Shown: positions 35,179-43,897 of the stretch, piece after piece
Position numbering within the stretch: position 1 is the first letter of the stretch
Layout of the letters: every line of letters starts with the position of its first letter
Source of the DNA: Albibacillus kandeliae
GTDB taxonomy: Bacteria; Pseudomonadota; Alphaproteobacteria; Rhodobacterales; Rhodobacteraceae
Direction of reading: 5' to 3'
Assembly (NCBI RefSeq): GCF_003116585.1
Contig: NZ_QEHM01000007.1
Span: forward strand, 186,001-250,000
Length of the DNA: 64,000 nucleotides
Translations under genes and position numbers: made by a program
The notes under the pieces: model-generated
Told to the model about the DNA's origin: nothing
The model's database searches: none
What the model saw: only the letters and a program-made list of their open reading frames with translations

Positions 35179-36594
35179 ATGACCACCGCCGTTTCCCCCA
35201 GTCTCGATAGTCAACAGGGCGCCGACCTTGCGGGCTCCGTCGCGGGAACCGAACTCGAGAACGGCTTCCTTCCGGCGGGTCCGGGACTCGAGCGTTATCA
35301 TTCCGATTGGTACGGCTCTGCGACGGTGGTGGCCCCTGTCTTGCGCCCGCGGGATACCGAGGGCGTTCGTGCTGCGATCAACCTATGCAGGACACGGGGC
35401 GCGCGGATCGTCACGCAGGGCGGGATGACCGGGCTGGTCCGGGCCTGCATGCCGCAACCGGGTGAGGTGGTGCTGAGCACCGAGCGGTTGCTTGGCATCG
35501 AGATCGAACCGAGGCAAGGCACCGCGCTGGTCGGAGCGGGGGTCACGCTGGCCTCCCTCGATGCGGCGGCGCGTGAGCATGGGCTGATGTTTACGGTGGA
35601 CATGGGAAGCCGGGGATCCGCGACGCTGGGCGGCATAATTTCGACCAACGCCGGGGGCAACCGGGTGCTGCGATACGGCATGACCAGAGCCAGCGTTCTC
35701 GGGCTGGAAGCGGTGCTGGCGGATGGCACCGTGTTGTCGAACCTGTCCCCGTTGATGAAGAACAACACCGGCTACGACCTCAAGCAATTGCTTGTCGGGG
35801 CCGAGGGTACGCTCGGGGTCATCACCCGCGCGATGGTGCAACTGGTGCCGGTCCCGAACGCGCGGCGTGTGTCACTCGTGTCTGCGCAGACACTCGACGA
35901 GGTGCAGGAGCTGCTGACGGCCGCGCGGCAGGGGCTTGGACCCATGCTCAGCGGCTTCGAGGTGATGTGGCGTGACTATGTCGAGTGCGCTCTGTCGCTT
36001 CCAAGTGCCTCCGCCATCCCAGGGTTCAGCTTCGGAGAGCTTGCCGTTCTCCTCGAGGTGACCGGCACGTCGGACGAAGCCTGCGAGGAAGCTCTGGCAT
36101 CCACCCTCGGCAATCACCTCGTGGCCCATCCGGAAGCGGATGCCATCATCGCGCAGTCCGAGGCCCAGGCAGATGCGCTCTGGACGCTCCGCGATCTGAG
36201 CGGCGAGGCGGCCACGGTCTTTGCCCCATTCGCCGGGTTCGATGTCAGCCTTCCGCTGTCGGAGATGGAGGGCTGGGTCGGCGACATCCGGGCCAAGCTC
36301 GCGAAGGCGGGGTTCGAACGCACGCAGTTCTACGGTCACCTCGGCGACGGAAACCTGCACGTGGTCGTCGGGCTGGGCGATCTCCGGCGCAAGGAAGAGG
36401 CCGAGACGATCCTCTACGATGCGCTCGCGGGTCGCAGGGGGTCTGTCTCCGCCGAACACGGGATTGGCCTGTCCAAGCGGCAGTGGCTTCCGATGTCGCG
36501 GACACCGGAGGAACTCGCGGTCATGCGTCGCCTGAAAGCGGCCTTCGATCCTGACGGAATTCTCAACAATAACAGACTGTTCAACAAGGAGTAA
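35179..36594 (+). CDS. FAD-binding oxidoreductase, D-lactate/glycolate oxidase (GlcD) type
   Basis: 471 residues from MTTAVSPSL with GGAG nine bases upstream. FAD_binding_4 (PCMH/VAO) domain: VTQGGMTGLVRAC, DMGSRGSATLGGIISTNAGG, LKQLLVGAEGTLGVITRA. The C-terminal FAD-oxidase domain ends with FYGHLGDGNLHVVV and SAEHGIGLSKRQWL. Such enzymes oxidise a 2-hydroxyacid to the 2-oxoacid, electrons passing to the respiratory chain. It leads the TRAP operon that follows five bases downstream, so the imported solute or a product of it is probably the substrate. Confidence 0.9.
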   Translation: MTTAVSPSLDSQQGADLAGSVAGTELENGFLPAGPGLERYHSDWYGSATVVAPVLRPRDTEGVRAAINLCRTRGARIVTQGGMTGLVRACMPQPGEVVLSTERLLGIEIEPRQGTALVGAGVTLASLDAAAREHGLMFTVDMGSRGSATLGGIISTNAGGNRVLRYGMTRASVLGLEAVLADGTVLSNLSPLMKNNTGYDLKQLLVGAEGTLGVITRAMVQLVPVPNARRVSLVSAQTLDEVQELLTAARQGLGPMLSGFEVMWRDYVECALSLPSASAIPGFSFGELAVLLEVTGTSDEACEEALASTLGNHLVAHPEADAIIAQSEAQADALWTLRDLSGEAATVFAPFAGFDVSLPLSEMEGWVGDIRAKLAKAGFERTQFYGHLGDGNLHVVVGLGDLRRKEEAETILYDALAGRRGSVSAEHGIGLSKRQWLPMSRTPEELAVMRRLKAAFDPDGILNNNRLFNKE

Positions 36595-36598
36595 CACC

Positions 36599-37585
36599 AT
36601 GAACCATGCAAGATACCTCACGTCTCTGGCGTTCGCCTGCGCCATGGGCGTGGCGGGCGCGGCGAGCGCGGAAACCGAGATCCGGATCTCGACCGCAGCC
36701 CCGGGCAACGCGCCGCTGACGGACGCGTTCAACCACATCGCCGAGGTCATGAACACGACCTACCCGGGCGAGGTGAACGTCACCGTCCACCACTCCAGCA
36801 CGCTGTTCAAGCAGGGCACCGAACTGCCGGCGATGCAGCGCGGCAACCTCGAGATGGCCTCGCCCGTCACCTTCGAGATCGAACAGCAGCTGCCCGAATA
36901 CGGGGTGTTCGGCGCGGCCTACCTGTTCCGCGACAGCGATCATATGCTCAAGGTTTTCAACAGCGAGATCGGCGAGCAGTTCTACAAGGATGTCGCCGAC
37001 AAGATGGGGATCGTAATCCTCAGCACGGCCTACCTCGGGACCCGGACCGTCAACCTCGCCAAAGTGCGGGACGTGAAGGGGCCGGAGGATCTGAAGGGCG
37101 TGAAGATGCGGATGCCCCCGGGTGCGGCGTTCCAGACGCTGGCCTCCTCGCTGGGTGTGACCCCGGTCTCCATGCCGATCACCGAGGTCTACCTCGGGCT
37201 CAAGACCGGTTCGATCGACGGGCAGGACAATCCGACCAACATGACGCGCGACTGGAAGTTCGACGAACAGACCGAGCAGGTCATCCTGACCAAGCACCTC
37301 GTGCAACCGGTGTTCATCGCGATCAACAAGCCGACCTTCGACAAGCTGACGCCGGAACAGCAGGCGACCCTGCGCAAGGCAGCCCAGGAAGGAGCGGACA
37401 TCCAGATCGAGAAGACCCGCAAGGATGAACTGGACGCCATCCAGACCTTCAAGGATCGCGGCCTGACCATTACCGAGGTCGACACCGAGCCCTTCCGTGC
37501 CGCGGTCTGGGCCGCTTACGAGAAAGAGGGCCTCACCAAGGCCTGGAAACCAGGCCTTTCCGACGAAATCGCCGCAATGAAATGA
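36599..37585 (+). CDS. dctP: TRAP transporter solute-binding protein (DctP family)
   Basis: 328 residues. Signal peptide with cut after AGAASA. DctP fold: ISTAAPGNAPLTDAFNHIAE, the substrate-anchoring Arg in LKGVKMRMPPGAAF, and TEVYLGLKTGSIDGQDNP. It binds an organic acid in the periplasm for the DctQM permease coded next. A 9-bp hairpin follows the gene, which commonly raises binding-protein yield over permease. Confidence 0.93.
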   Translation: MNHARYLTSLAFACAMGVAGAASAETEIRISTAAPGNAPLTDAFNHIAEVMNTTYPGEVNVTVHHSSTLFKQGTELPAMQRGNLEMASPVTFEIEQQLPEYGVFGAAYLFRDSDHMLKVFNSEIGEQFYKDVADKMGIVILSTAYLGTRTVNLAKVRDVKGPEDLKGVKMRMPPGAAFQTLASSLGVTPVSMPITEVYLGLKTGSIDGQDNPTNMTRDWKFDEQTEQVILTKHLVQPVFIAINKPTFDKLTPEQQATLRKAAQEGADIQIEKTRKDELDAIQTFKDRGLTITEVDTEPFRAAVWAAYEKEGLTKAWKPGLSDEIAAMK

Positions 37586-37594
37586 TGTGGCGCG

Positions 37595-37621
37595 GACGCG
37601 GCGGCCCCGGGTCGCCGCGTC
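37595..37621 (+). terminator. Intercistronic hairpin between dctP and dctQ (left TRAP operon)
   Basis: Perfect inverted repeat GACGCGGCG/CGCCGCGTC with a 9-base loop, ten bases past the dctP stop. No U-tract, so it fits an RNA-stabilising or partial-attenuation element rather than a full terminator. Confidence 0.6.
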
Positions 37622-37656
37622 CTCTCCTCTCCGACCAAGCAGACAGGGACATAGCC

Positions 37657-38172
37657 ATGTTTCGCTCCGCGACATCCCGGCTGTCGATCCTTGCCGAAGG
37701 TGTAACGACCTTTGGCATGATCGCGCTCTTCGCACTCTTCATCTTTGGCATCATGATGCGTCACGTCTTTGGCCAGCCGCAGACCTGGGTGGACGAGGCC
37801 GTCACGCTTCTGGCCACCTGGCTCATCTTCTGGGCGGGGGCCTTTGTCCTCAAGTGGAGCGACTACATCTCGTTCGACGTGGTTTTCCGGCTTGTTCCAG
37901 AAAGCGGCAAGCGGTTGATGATGATCGTCGGGTGCCTCGCCTTCATCGCGGTGATCTGCGCCTCGATCTACGCGATCATCGACTACATCATGTTCATGAA
38001 GATCATGACGACCGACATGATGCGCCTGCGCCTCGATTACGTCTATTCGATCTTCGCGGTCTTCCTGATCGGGATCACGCTGCGGCTCGCTATCCTGACC
38101 ACGCGGCTGATCTTCGGAGACTGGCGCGCGGCACTGAAATCCCTCGACGCCACCCCGGAGGAAATTCTGTGA
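37657..38172 (+). CDS. dctQ: TRAP transporter small permease subunit (DctQ family)
   Basis: 171 residues from MFRSATSRLS, with AGGGA seven bases upstream; the open frame extends to 37582 without support. Four membrane helices; conserved MRHVFGQPQTWVDEAVTLLA and WLIFWAGAFVLKW match the DctQ domain. It partners the DctM subunit. The stop overlaps the next start as GTGA. Confidence 0.92.
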   Translation: MFRSATSRLSILAEGVTTFGMIALFALFIFGIMMRHVFGQPQTWVDEAVTLLATWLIFWAGAFVLKWSDYISFDVVFRLVPESGKRLMMIVGCLAFIAVICASIYAIIDYIMFMKIMTTDMMRLRLDYVYSIFAVFLIGITLRLAILTTRLIFGDWRAALKSLDATPEEIL

Positions 38173-39458
38173 CCTACGGCCTCTGGGTACTCTGCGCCGC
38201 CTTCGTGGTCGGCGCCATTCTCCGCCTGCCGCTCTCGCTCTCGATGTTCGGGGCAGGGGCGGTCTATTTCCTCGCAACCGGGCAGGATGTAGGCCTTCTG
38301 GCCGATCAGGTGATGGGGCAGATGACCGGCACCTACGTGCTTGTTGCCATCCCGATGTTCATCCTTGCCGCCAACGTCATGAACGCCGCCGGCATCAGCG
38401 AAAGGCTCTGGGCGGCGGCGGATGCCATCATGGGCCGGTTCCGGGGTGGCACCGGTCACGTGACCGTTCTGGTCAGTATCATCTTCTCGTCGATGAGCGG
38501 TTCCGCCGTCACCGACGCCGCTGGTCCGGGCATGGTCTCGATCCGCATGATGCGGCAGTTCGGCAAGTTCCCCGGGGAACTCGCCGTTGCCGTGGCGGCC
38601 GCAGGATCGGTCATCGCGCCGGTTATCCCGCCCTCCATTCCGCTCGTCATTTACGCGATGCTCTCGGGAGCCTCAGTCGGCGGGCTCTTCCTGGCTGGCA
38701 TCGTTCCCGGCCTGCTGATGGGCCTGACCATCATGCTGACGGTCGCGATGGTCGCCAAGAAACACGGGCTGCCCGCTGGCCGCGCCGTGGGCTTCTCCGA
38801 GGCGATCCCCGCCTTTGGCCGCGCCACCATGCCGATGACATTGCCGGTCGTGCTGCTGGGCGGCATCTGGACCGGTTGGTTCAGCCCGACCGAGGCCGCT
38901 GCGGTGGCTGCGCTCTGGGCCATGATCCTCGGGCTGGTGATCCTGCGGAGTTATCGCATCGGGCAACTCGGCGAGTCGTTCCGGGAGTCCGTGCGGCAGA
39001 TGGCCTCGACCATGCTGCTGATCGCCTCGGCCTTCGTCGTGAACTACGCGATTGCCAACGAGGGTCTCGCTGCCGCGCTGGGGCACATGCTGGAATCTGC
39101 CGAGGTAACCCAGCTTCAGTTCCTGCTGATCGTGAACGTGGTCCTGTTGCTGCTGGGTTGTTTCCTTGACGGGTCGGTCATCCTGCTCGTCTTCATCCCG
39201 CTTCTGTTGCCTTCGGCGCGGGCGCTCGGGCTGGACCTCACCTATTTCGGCGTTGTCGTCGTGATCAACTTCATGATCGGCCTGATCACACCGCCCTACG
39301 GGCTCGTGCTCTTCGTGCTCGCCTCGCTGACCGGGGTTCCGATCCAGAAGATCTTTCGCGCCGTTGTGCCCTTCTTCGTCGCCCTGATCGCCTTCCTCGG
39401 GCTTCTCATCCTCTTCCCCGAAATCGTGCTCTTCCTCCCGCACGCGTTCGGCTACTGA
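38169..39458 (+). CDS. dctM: TRAP transporter large permease subunit (DctM family)
   Basis: 429 residues from a GTG that overlaps the dctQ stop. About twelve helices; family motifs IPMFILAANVMNAAG, MSGSAVTDAAG, VIAPVIPPSIPLVIYAML, and LITPPYGLVLFVLA. Na-dependent translocation subunit of the tripartite uptake system. Followed after 15 bases by an SDR gene. Confidence 0.94.
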   Translation: MTYGLWVLCAAFVVGAILRLPLSLSMFGAGAVYFLATGQDVGLLADQVMGQMTGTYVLVAIPMFILAANVMNAAGISERLWAAADAIMGRFRGGTGHVTVLVSIIFSSMSGSAVTDAAGPGMVSIRMMRQFGKFPGELAVAVAAAGSVIAPVIPPSIPLVIYAMLSGASVGGLFLAGIVPGLLMGLTIMLTVAMVAKKHGLPAGRAVGFSEAIPAFGRATMPMTLPVVLLGGIWTGWFSPTEAAAVAALWAMILGLVILRSYRIGQLGESFRESVRQMASTMLLIASAFVVNYAIANEGLAAALGHMLESAEVTQLQFLLIVNVVLLLLGCFLDGSVILLVFIPLLLPSARALGLDLTYFGVVVVINFMIGLITPPYGLVLFVLASLTGVPIQKIFRAVVPFFVALIAFLGLLILFPEIVLFLPHAFGY

Positions 39459-39473
39459 CCAAGGACCACCATC

Positions 39474-40205
39474 ATGACCACTCCACGTACCGCCTTCGTG
39501 ACCGGCGCGGCCCAGGGCATCGGCTTTGCCATTGCCGAGCGTATGGCAGCGGACGGTTTCCGCACCATCCTGATAGACCGGAACGGCGAGGCCGTGACCA
39601 AGGCGGCGGCCGACCTGACGGACAAGGGCTTTGACTGCACTGGCTGCGCCGCCGATGTCATGGACCGCAATGCGATCACTGCCATCCTCGACGCCGAGAG
39701 CAGCGTGGACGCTGTGGTGACCGCTGCAGGGCTCTACTGGGATCGCGCCCTGTTCGACCTGACCGAAGACGATTTCCGCAAGATGATGGACGTCAACCTG
39801 ATCGGCACCTTCATCCTCGCGCAGGAAGCCGCGCGGCGGATGAAGGAAGGCGGGCGTATCGTGACCATTTCGTCGCGCGGAGCATTGGGGGGAACGCGGT
39901 TCGCACACTACGTCGCCTCAAAGGCAGCCGTGGTCGGACTGACCCGTGCCATGGCCATGGAACTGCGGGAGAAGCGGATCACGGTCAACTCAGTCGCGCC
40001 CGGGTTCACCGACACGCCGATGACACGCTCTGCGCCGTCAGAGATGTTCGCCGCGTGGGAAGCACTCGAGCCGAACGGCCGGGCGGCGAGCCCGTCCGAG
40101 ATTGCGTCCTCGGTCGCCTACCTCTGTTCGCCGGATGCGGGTTTCATCACCGGGCAGACGCTGTTCGTCGATGGCGGCAAGTCGCTCGGCGGTCTGAACA
40201 TCTGA
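39474..40205 (+). CDS. Short-chain dehydrogenase/reductase
   Basis: 243 residues. Classical SDR: TGAAQGIGFAIAERM cofactor motif, YWDRALFDL region in place of NNAG, and catalytic Ser with YVASK (YxxxK) in RFAHYVASKAAVVG. The end FVDGGKSLGGLNI is typical of FabG-like members. Part of the TRAP operon; probably oxidises or reduces the hydroxyacid or alcohol imported by it. Substrate unknown. Confidence 0.9.
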   Translation: MTTPRTAFVTGAAQGIGFAIAERMAADGFRTILIDRNGEAVTKAAADLTDKGFDCTGCAADVMDRNAITAILDAESSVDAVVTAAGLYWDRALFDLTEDDFRKMMDVNLIGTFILAQEAARRMKEGGRIVTISSRGALGGTRFAHYVASKAAVVGLTRAMAMELREKRITVNSVAPGFTDTPMTRSAPSEMFAAWEALEPNGRAASPSEIASSVAYLCSPDAGFITGQTLFVDGGKSLGGLNI

Positions 40206-40216
40206 ACGGATCCGAC

Positions 40217-41080
40217 ATGACTTTGCTGAACTTCGATCTCGATCCGCAACCGCCGCTGCCCTTTCATGCCGCCGCGCTCTTTGCCGCGCAGGCGCTGGCC
40301 GCCTCCGCCGGCGACTGGCCCGGAGTGCGGAGCATACGTGATGTCGCCTTTGGCCCCGACCGGTGGCAGAGGTTCGACGTCTTTGCACCCGACACGGGCG
40401 AGACGGACCGCGACGTGGTGATCTTTCTACACGGCGGAGGCTGGACGCACGGCTACAAGGAATGGTGCGGCCTGATGGCGCCCGGCATCACGGCCCGGGG
40501 TGCGCTGCTGGTGGCACCGACCTACCGGCTTGCACCCGAATACCGCTACCCGACGGCGGTCCTCGACACCCTCGCCGCAATCGCTGCCATCCGTGCGCGC
40601 GTCGCGGAATGGGGTGGCAGCCCGGACCGCCTGTTCCTCGGCGGTCATTCAGCGGGCGGGCATGTTGCCATGCAGGCCGCGCTGAACCCTGAGCTGTGGA
40701 GCGATGCGCCCTTCGATGCGCTGAAGGGCTGCCTGCCGCTGAGCGGGATCCTCGACCTGCGACACCCGGCGCCACCTCCCGGCAGCCTTGAGGCGCGCGT
40801 CTATGAGATGGTGCTGGCCGATCCCGCGCAGGACGTGGAGGCAAGCCCGCTCCTCGCCCTGGAGCGCCTGAGCGTGCCGACGCATTTCTGCTGGGGCGCT
40901 CGTGACAGCGAACGCGTCCGACAGTCGAACCAGGCCGCGCGGGACCTGCTGGAAGGGAAACCAGACCTCGCCAGCTTTCACTGTGTCGACGCCGACCATT
41001 TCGGCACTCAGCTTGCCCTGATCGACCCCGGGCATCGCTGGTATCACGATCTGCAAACGATGAGGGACAGCACCAGATGA
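40217..41080 (+). CDS. Alpha/beta hydrolase, HSL/kynurenine-formamidase-like
   Basis: 287 residues from MTLLNFDLDPQ, ten bases after the SDR stop region; the frame opens further upstream inside the SDR gene but has no start signal there. Oxyanion-hole HGGGW (near residue 70), nucleophile elbow GHSAGG and a C-terminal His in DADHFG complete the catalytic set. Related to kynurenine formamidase and HSL-type esterases; an ester or amide of the operon's substrate could be the target. The ATGA at its end overlaps the RidA start. Confidence 0.88.
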   Translation: MTLLNFDLDPQPPLPFHAAALFAAQALAASAGDWPGVRSIRDVAFGPDRWQRFDVFAPDTGETDRDVVIFLHGGGWTHGYKEWCGLMAPGITARGALLVAPTYRLAPEYRYPTAVLDTLAAIAAIRARVAEWGGSPDRLFLGGHSAGGHVAMQAALNPELWSDAPFDALKGCLPLSGILDLRHPAPPPGSLEARVYEMVLADPAQDVEASPLLALERLSVPTHFCWGARDSERVRQSNQAARDLLEGKPDLASFHCVDADHFGTQLALIDPGHRWYHDLQTMRDSTR

Positions 41081-41475
41081 AGGAAGAAATCACCGGCGGC
41101 CTGCCGCCAGCGCCGCAGCCGTTTTCCTGGGGCATTCGCGCCAACGGCCTGCTCTACACGACCCACGGGCCGATCACGGCAGAGGGCGCCATCCTCAAAG
41201 GCGACATCACCGCCCAAGCCGAGCTGACGTTTCAGAACATGCGCGCCGTGCTTGAGGAGGCGGGTGGAACGCTGGACGATATCGTGCAGGTGCAGATCTT
41301 CCTGCTGGACGTTGCCGACATGAAGCCTGTGGACGAGGTCTACAAACGCTACTTCAGCGCGCCCTATCCGAACCGGGCGAGCCTTGTTGTCGCCGCGCTG
41401 GTGGCGGAGGGGATGCGCATCGAGGTGACGGCTATCGCGGATCTGACTCTCTCCGCGTCCGGAACGGCAGGCTAG
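41077..41475 (+). CDS. RidA family (YjgF/YER057c/UK114) protein
   Basis: 132 residues. Typical features: SWGIRANGLLYTTHG near the start, AQAELTFQNMRAVLEEAGG, and PNRASLVVAALVAEGMRIEVTAIA, where the family Arg and Glu bind the 2-imino acid. RidA deaminates reactive enamine/imine intermediates; paralogues in catabolic operons may act on other labile intermediates. Last gene of the left TRAP operon, ending at a strong bidirectional hairpin. Confidence 0.92.
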   Translation: MKEEITGGLPPAPQPFSWGIRANGLLYTTHGPITAEGAILKGDITAQAELTFQNMRAVLEEAGGTLDDIVQVQIFLLDVADMKPVDEVYKRYFSAPYPNRASLVVAALVAEGMRIEVTAIADLTLSASGTAG

Positions 41476-41488
41476 GAAAAATCAAGCT

Positions 41489-41523
41489 CTTCGCGACGTG
41501 TTGGTCAGCCAGCCGTCGCGAAG
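41489..41523 (-). terminator. Terminator between the convergent catabolic operons
   Basis: Perfect 10-bp stem CTTCGCGACG (41489-41498) / CGTCGCGAAG (41514-41523). On the minus strand it is followed within eight bases by TTTTT (41477-41481), so it is a good intrinsic terminator for the right operon; the stem overlaps the last codons of the enolase-superfamily gene. Confidence 0.75.
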
Positions 41524-42617
41524 GGTGCGCCGAATTGCTCGGGATCGACAGTGATGCCCAGTCCGGGCCCCTCGGGCAGGTGCAGCAGCCCGTTCGAGCA
41601 GGGCGGCATTCCGGTTGCGTTCTGCACGGTCACCCAGTTCATGAAATCGACCGTATGAGCGACATGGCGCGCCGGAACGCTCGCCATCAGATGGGCGGTG
41701 GCCGCTGTGTCGATGGTGCTGCCGCCGGTATCCTCGATGGTGACCTTCAGCCCCAGCGCTGTCGCCACATCGCGGAGCACGCGCGTCGGTCCGACGCCGC
41801 CAAGGCGCGCGATCTTGAGTGTCACGCCCGAGATCAGCCCATCGGCATGCGCCTCCAGCAGCGAGGTCAGGCCGGTAATCCCCTCATCCAGGATGAAGGG
41901 GTGGGGGCAGGAGCGGGCGAGCCTGCGGTTCTCGGCAAGCGTCATGCAGGGCTGTTCGAGCCAGAAATCGACGTCACCGGTCCCGCGCAGGAAGCGCAGG
42001 GCGTCGTCGACCAGCCAGCCGCCGTTGGCATCGGCATAGAGGACGACGTCGGCGGGCACCGCCGACCGCACCGCGCGCAGGCGTTCGATGTCCTCCAGCG
42101 GATCCTGCCCGACCTTGACCTGCAACCTCCGGTAGCCTTCGTCGAGGTAGTGGCGCGCACTCTCGGCCATCTCGTCGGGAGTCGCCTGGCTGATCGAACG
42201 GTAGAGCGCGGTCGATCTCTGGGCCACGCCGCCCAACAGGTCGGCCAGCGGCAGCCCTGCGCGCCGCGCGGCGAGATCCCAGGCGGCCATGTCAAGCGCG
42301 GATTTCACACCCGGTTGGCCCAGCATGGCCTCGTTCAGCCGGTCCGAGAGCCGCGCAGGCGCATCGGCAGAGAGGCCGATCACCTCTGGCAACAGGCGCG
42401 CGGTGCCTTCCGCCATCTCTTCGGGAAAGGCCTCGGCATAGAAGGCGCCGAGCGGTGCCGCCTCGCCCCAGCCGACGGTCCCGTCCGCCGCCACAAGTTC
42501 CACGATCACTGCATGAAACCCGTGTTCCGTCTGGCCCCGGCAGATGTACGAACCGCCCTCGAAGGGCTGGTACTGGCGCCACGCGCGCGCGGATACGATC
42601 GGAACAAGCGCGGTCAT
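41505..42617 (-). CDS. Mandelate racemase/muconate lactonizing enzyme (enolase superfamily)
   Basis: 370 residues. N-terminal capping domain, then barrel with catalytic Lys168 in LQVKVGQD (first Lys of the usual KxK is Gln), metal ligands in YADANGG, FWLEQP and ILDEGI, and the opposite-face lysine in VTLKIARLGG. This arrangement fits the MLE subgroup, which includes dipeptide epimerases, N-acylamino acid racemases, cis-3-hydroxyproline dehydratase and hydroxyproline-betaine epimerase. The neighbouring malate/lactate-type dehydrogenase and aldehyde dehydrogenase also occur in hydroxyproline routes. Substrate not assignable. Confidence 0.88.
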   Translation of the reverse strand: MTALVPIVSARAWRQYQPFEGGSYICRGQTEHGFHAVIVELVAADGTVGWGEAAPLGAFYAEAFPEEMAEGTARLLPEVIGLSADAPARLSDRLNEAMLGQPGVKSALDMAAWDLAARRAGLPLADLLGGVAQRSTALYRSISQATPDEMAESARHYLDEGYRRLQVKVGQDPLEDIERLRAVRSAVPADVVLYADANGGWLVDDALRFLRGTGDVDFWLEQPCMTLAENRRLARSCPHPFILDEGITGLTSLLEAHADGLISGVTLKIARLGGVGPTRVLRDVATALGLKVTIEDTGGSTIDTAATAHLMASVPARHVAHTVDFMNWVTVQNATGMPPCSNGLLHLPEGPGLGITVDPEQFGAPFATAG

Positions 42618-42657
42618 TCAGCAGATACTCCCCGAAATGTCTCTCGTTCAGAAGGGC

Positions 42658-43668
42658 TTAAGAGATTGCCTTGAGACTACGGAGGGTTTCGAGCAGCGCT
42701 GCGTCAACAGCGACTCCATTTGCCTCTGCGCGACGCCGGTTGGCATGTCGCCGGTCGCCGGGGACACGTGTGCCCGGCTGATCGGTCATCGCCGAGAGCA
42801 TGGAATCCAGCCTCGGCACAAGCGGGTTACCCGCGTTCAGCCCGTCGGCGCGGATGGCAATCAGCGTCTGCCCGAGGTTGGGCGGACCGCCATTGTCGTC
42901 GCCCAGCGAGGAGGCTTGGTAGGACCAGTTCGCGCCGGTCAGACCGGCGGCCAAAACCTCTACCATGAGCGCGAGCGCCGCGCCCTTGTGGCCGCCAGCC
43001 GGTGCGATGGAGCCAGCCAGCGCCTGTGCTGGATCGGTCGTCGGCTGCCCGTCGGCATCGAGGGCCCAGGTCGGCGGAATTGCCTGACCCGCCGCCGCCG
43101 CGTTGGCGATGTTGACGAAGGCGGTTGCCGAGGAAGAGGAGTCGATGACCAGCGGTTCCTGCGCCCGGGGCGCCGCGAAGGACCACGGGTTGGTTCCGAA
43201 GAACGGTGCGTGGCCACCGAATGGCGCCATCGTGGACGATGCATTGGCGGTCATGATCGCGACGAGGCCGCGCCGCGCAAGCCGGTCGGTAAAGTAGCCG
43301 AGAACGCCACAGGCATAGGCGTTGGCTATGCCCATCAGCGCGATGCCCTGTGATTGAGCTGCGGCGATCAGCATTTCCTCTCCGGCAATGTAGGCCGGGT
43401 GGGCAAAGCCGGACGCGGCATCGACCCGGATCAGCGCGGGCGCGGGAGAACTGGCAACCGGGCTCGCATCGCCGACGATCTTTCCGACGGTGAGGTGCCC
43501 GCAGTAGTAGGGCAGGTAGCCGAGGCCGATGCCTCGTGTGCCCTCGGCCTCGGCTGCCCGGATCGAGTGTGCTACCGGCGCGGCCTGGGCCGCTGACGCG
43601 CCTGTCGCCCTGAGCGCGCGAAAGGCGGCTGCCTCGACCTCGTCCAAGGTCATCATGGTCTCGGTCAT
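42658..43668 (-). CDS. Malate/L-lactate (Ldh2) family dehydrogenase
   Basis: 336 residues from MTETMMTLDEV with GGAGG five bases upstream. Ldh_2 family signs: GIGLGYLPYYCGHLTVGK, IALMGIANAYACGVLGYF, APFGGHAPFFGTNPWSFAAP, and APAGGHKGAALALMVEVL. Members reduce 2-oxoacids or cyclic imines such as pyrroline-2-carboxylate, or oxidise sugar acids such as 2,3-diketogulonate, with NAD(P)H. Within the right TRAP operon; exact substrate unknown. Confidence 0.88.
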   Translation of the reverse strand: MTETMMTLDEVEAAAFRALRATGASAAQAAPVAHSIRAAEAEGTRGIGLGYLPYYCGHLTVGKIVGDASPVASSPAPALIRVDAASGFAHPAYIAGEEMLIAAAQSQGIALMGIANAYACGVLGYFTDRLARRGLVAIMTANASSTMAPFGGHAPFFGTNPWSFAAPRAQEPLVIDSSSSATAFVNIANAAAAGQAIPPTWALDADGQPTTDPAQALAGSIAPAGGHKGAALALMVEVLAAGLTGANWSYQASSLGDDNGGPPNLGQTLIAIRADGLNAGNPLVPRLDSMLSAMTDQPGTRVPGDRRHANRRRAEANGVAVDAALLETLRSLKAIS

Positions 43669-43713
43669 TCCGGCCTCCGTGCATGACGTCCTCCGGGGCG
43701 GAGAACCAACTGC

Positions 43714-43736
43714 GCCCCAGTAACGGACGCACTGGG
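43714..43736 (-). terminator. Weak hairpin between aldehyde dehydrogenase and Ldh2 genes
   Basis: CCCAGT/ACTGGG inverted repeat (one extra C in the left arm), 9-base loop, in a 229-base gap between two same-strand genes. No U-tract. It may attenuate read-through; the rest of this gap shows nothing recognisable. Confidence 0.3.
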
Positions 43737-43897
43737 CGGTCGATGCAATCCGGAAATCGTCTTTTGCCGCAGAGGGATGGTCTGATGCTGCAGGCAAGCC
43801 CAAAGGTCACGCAGGGCTCGCGCACCGCGCCATGCCGCGCGGTCCGGGCCGAATTGAGCGGCTGGCGCAGACCCCGAGGTCGCGCCAACCGCCCCGG

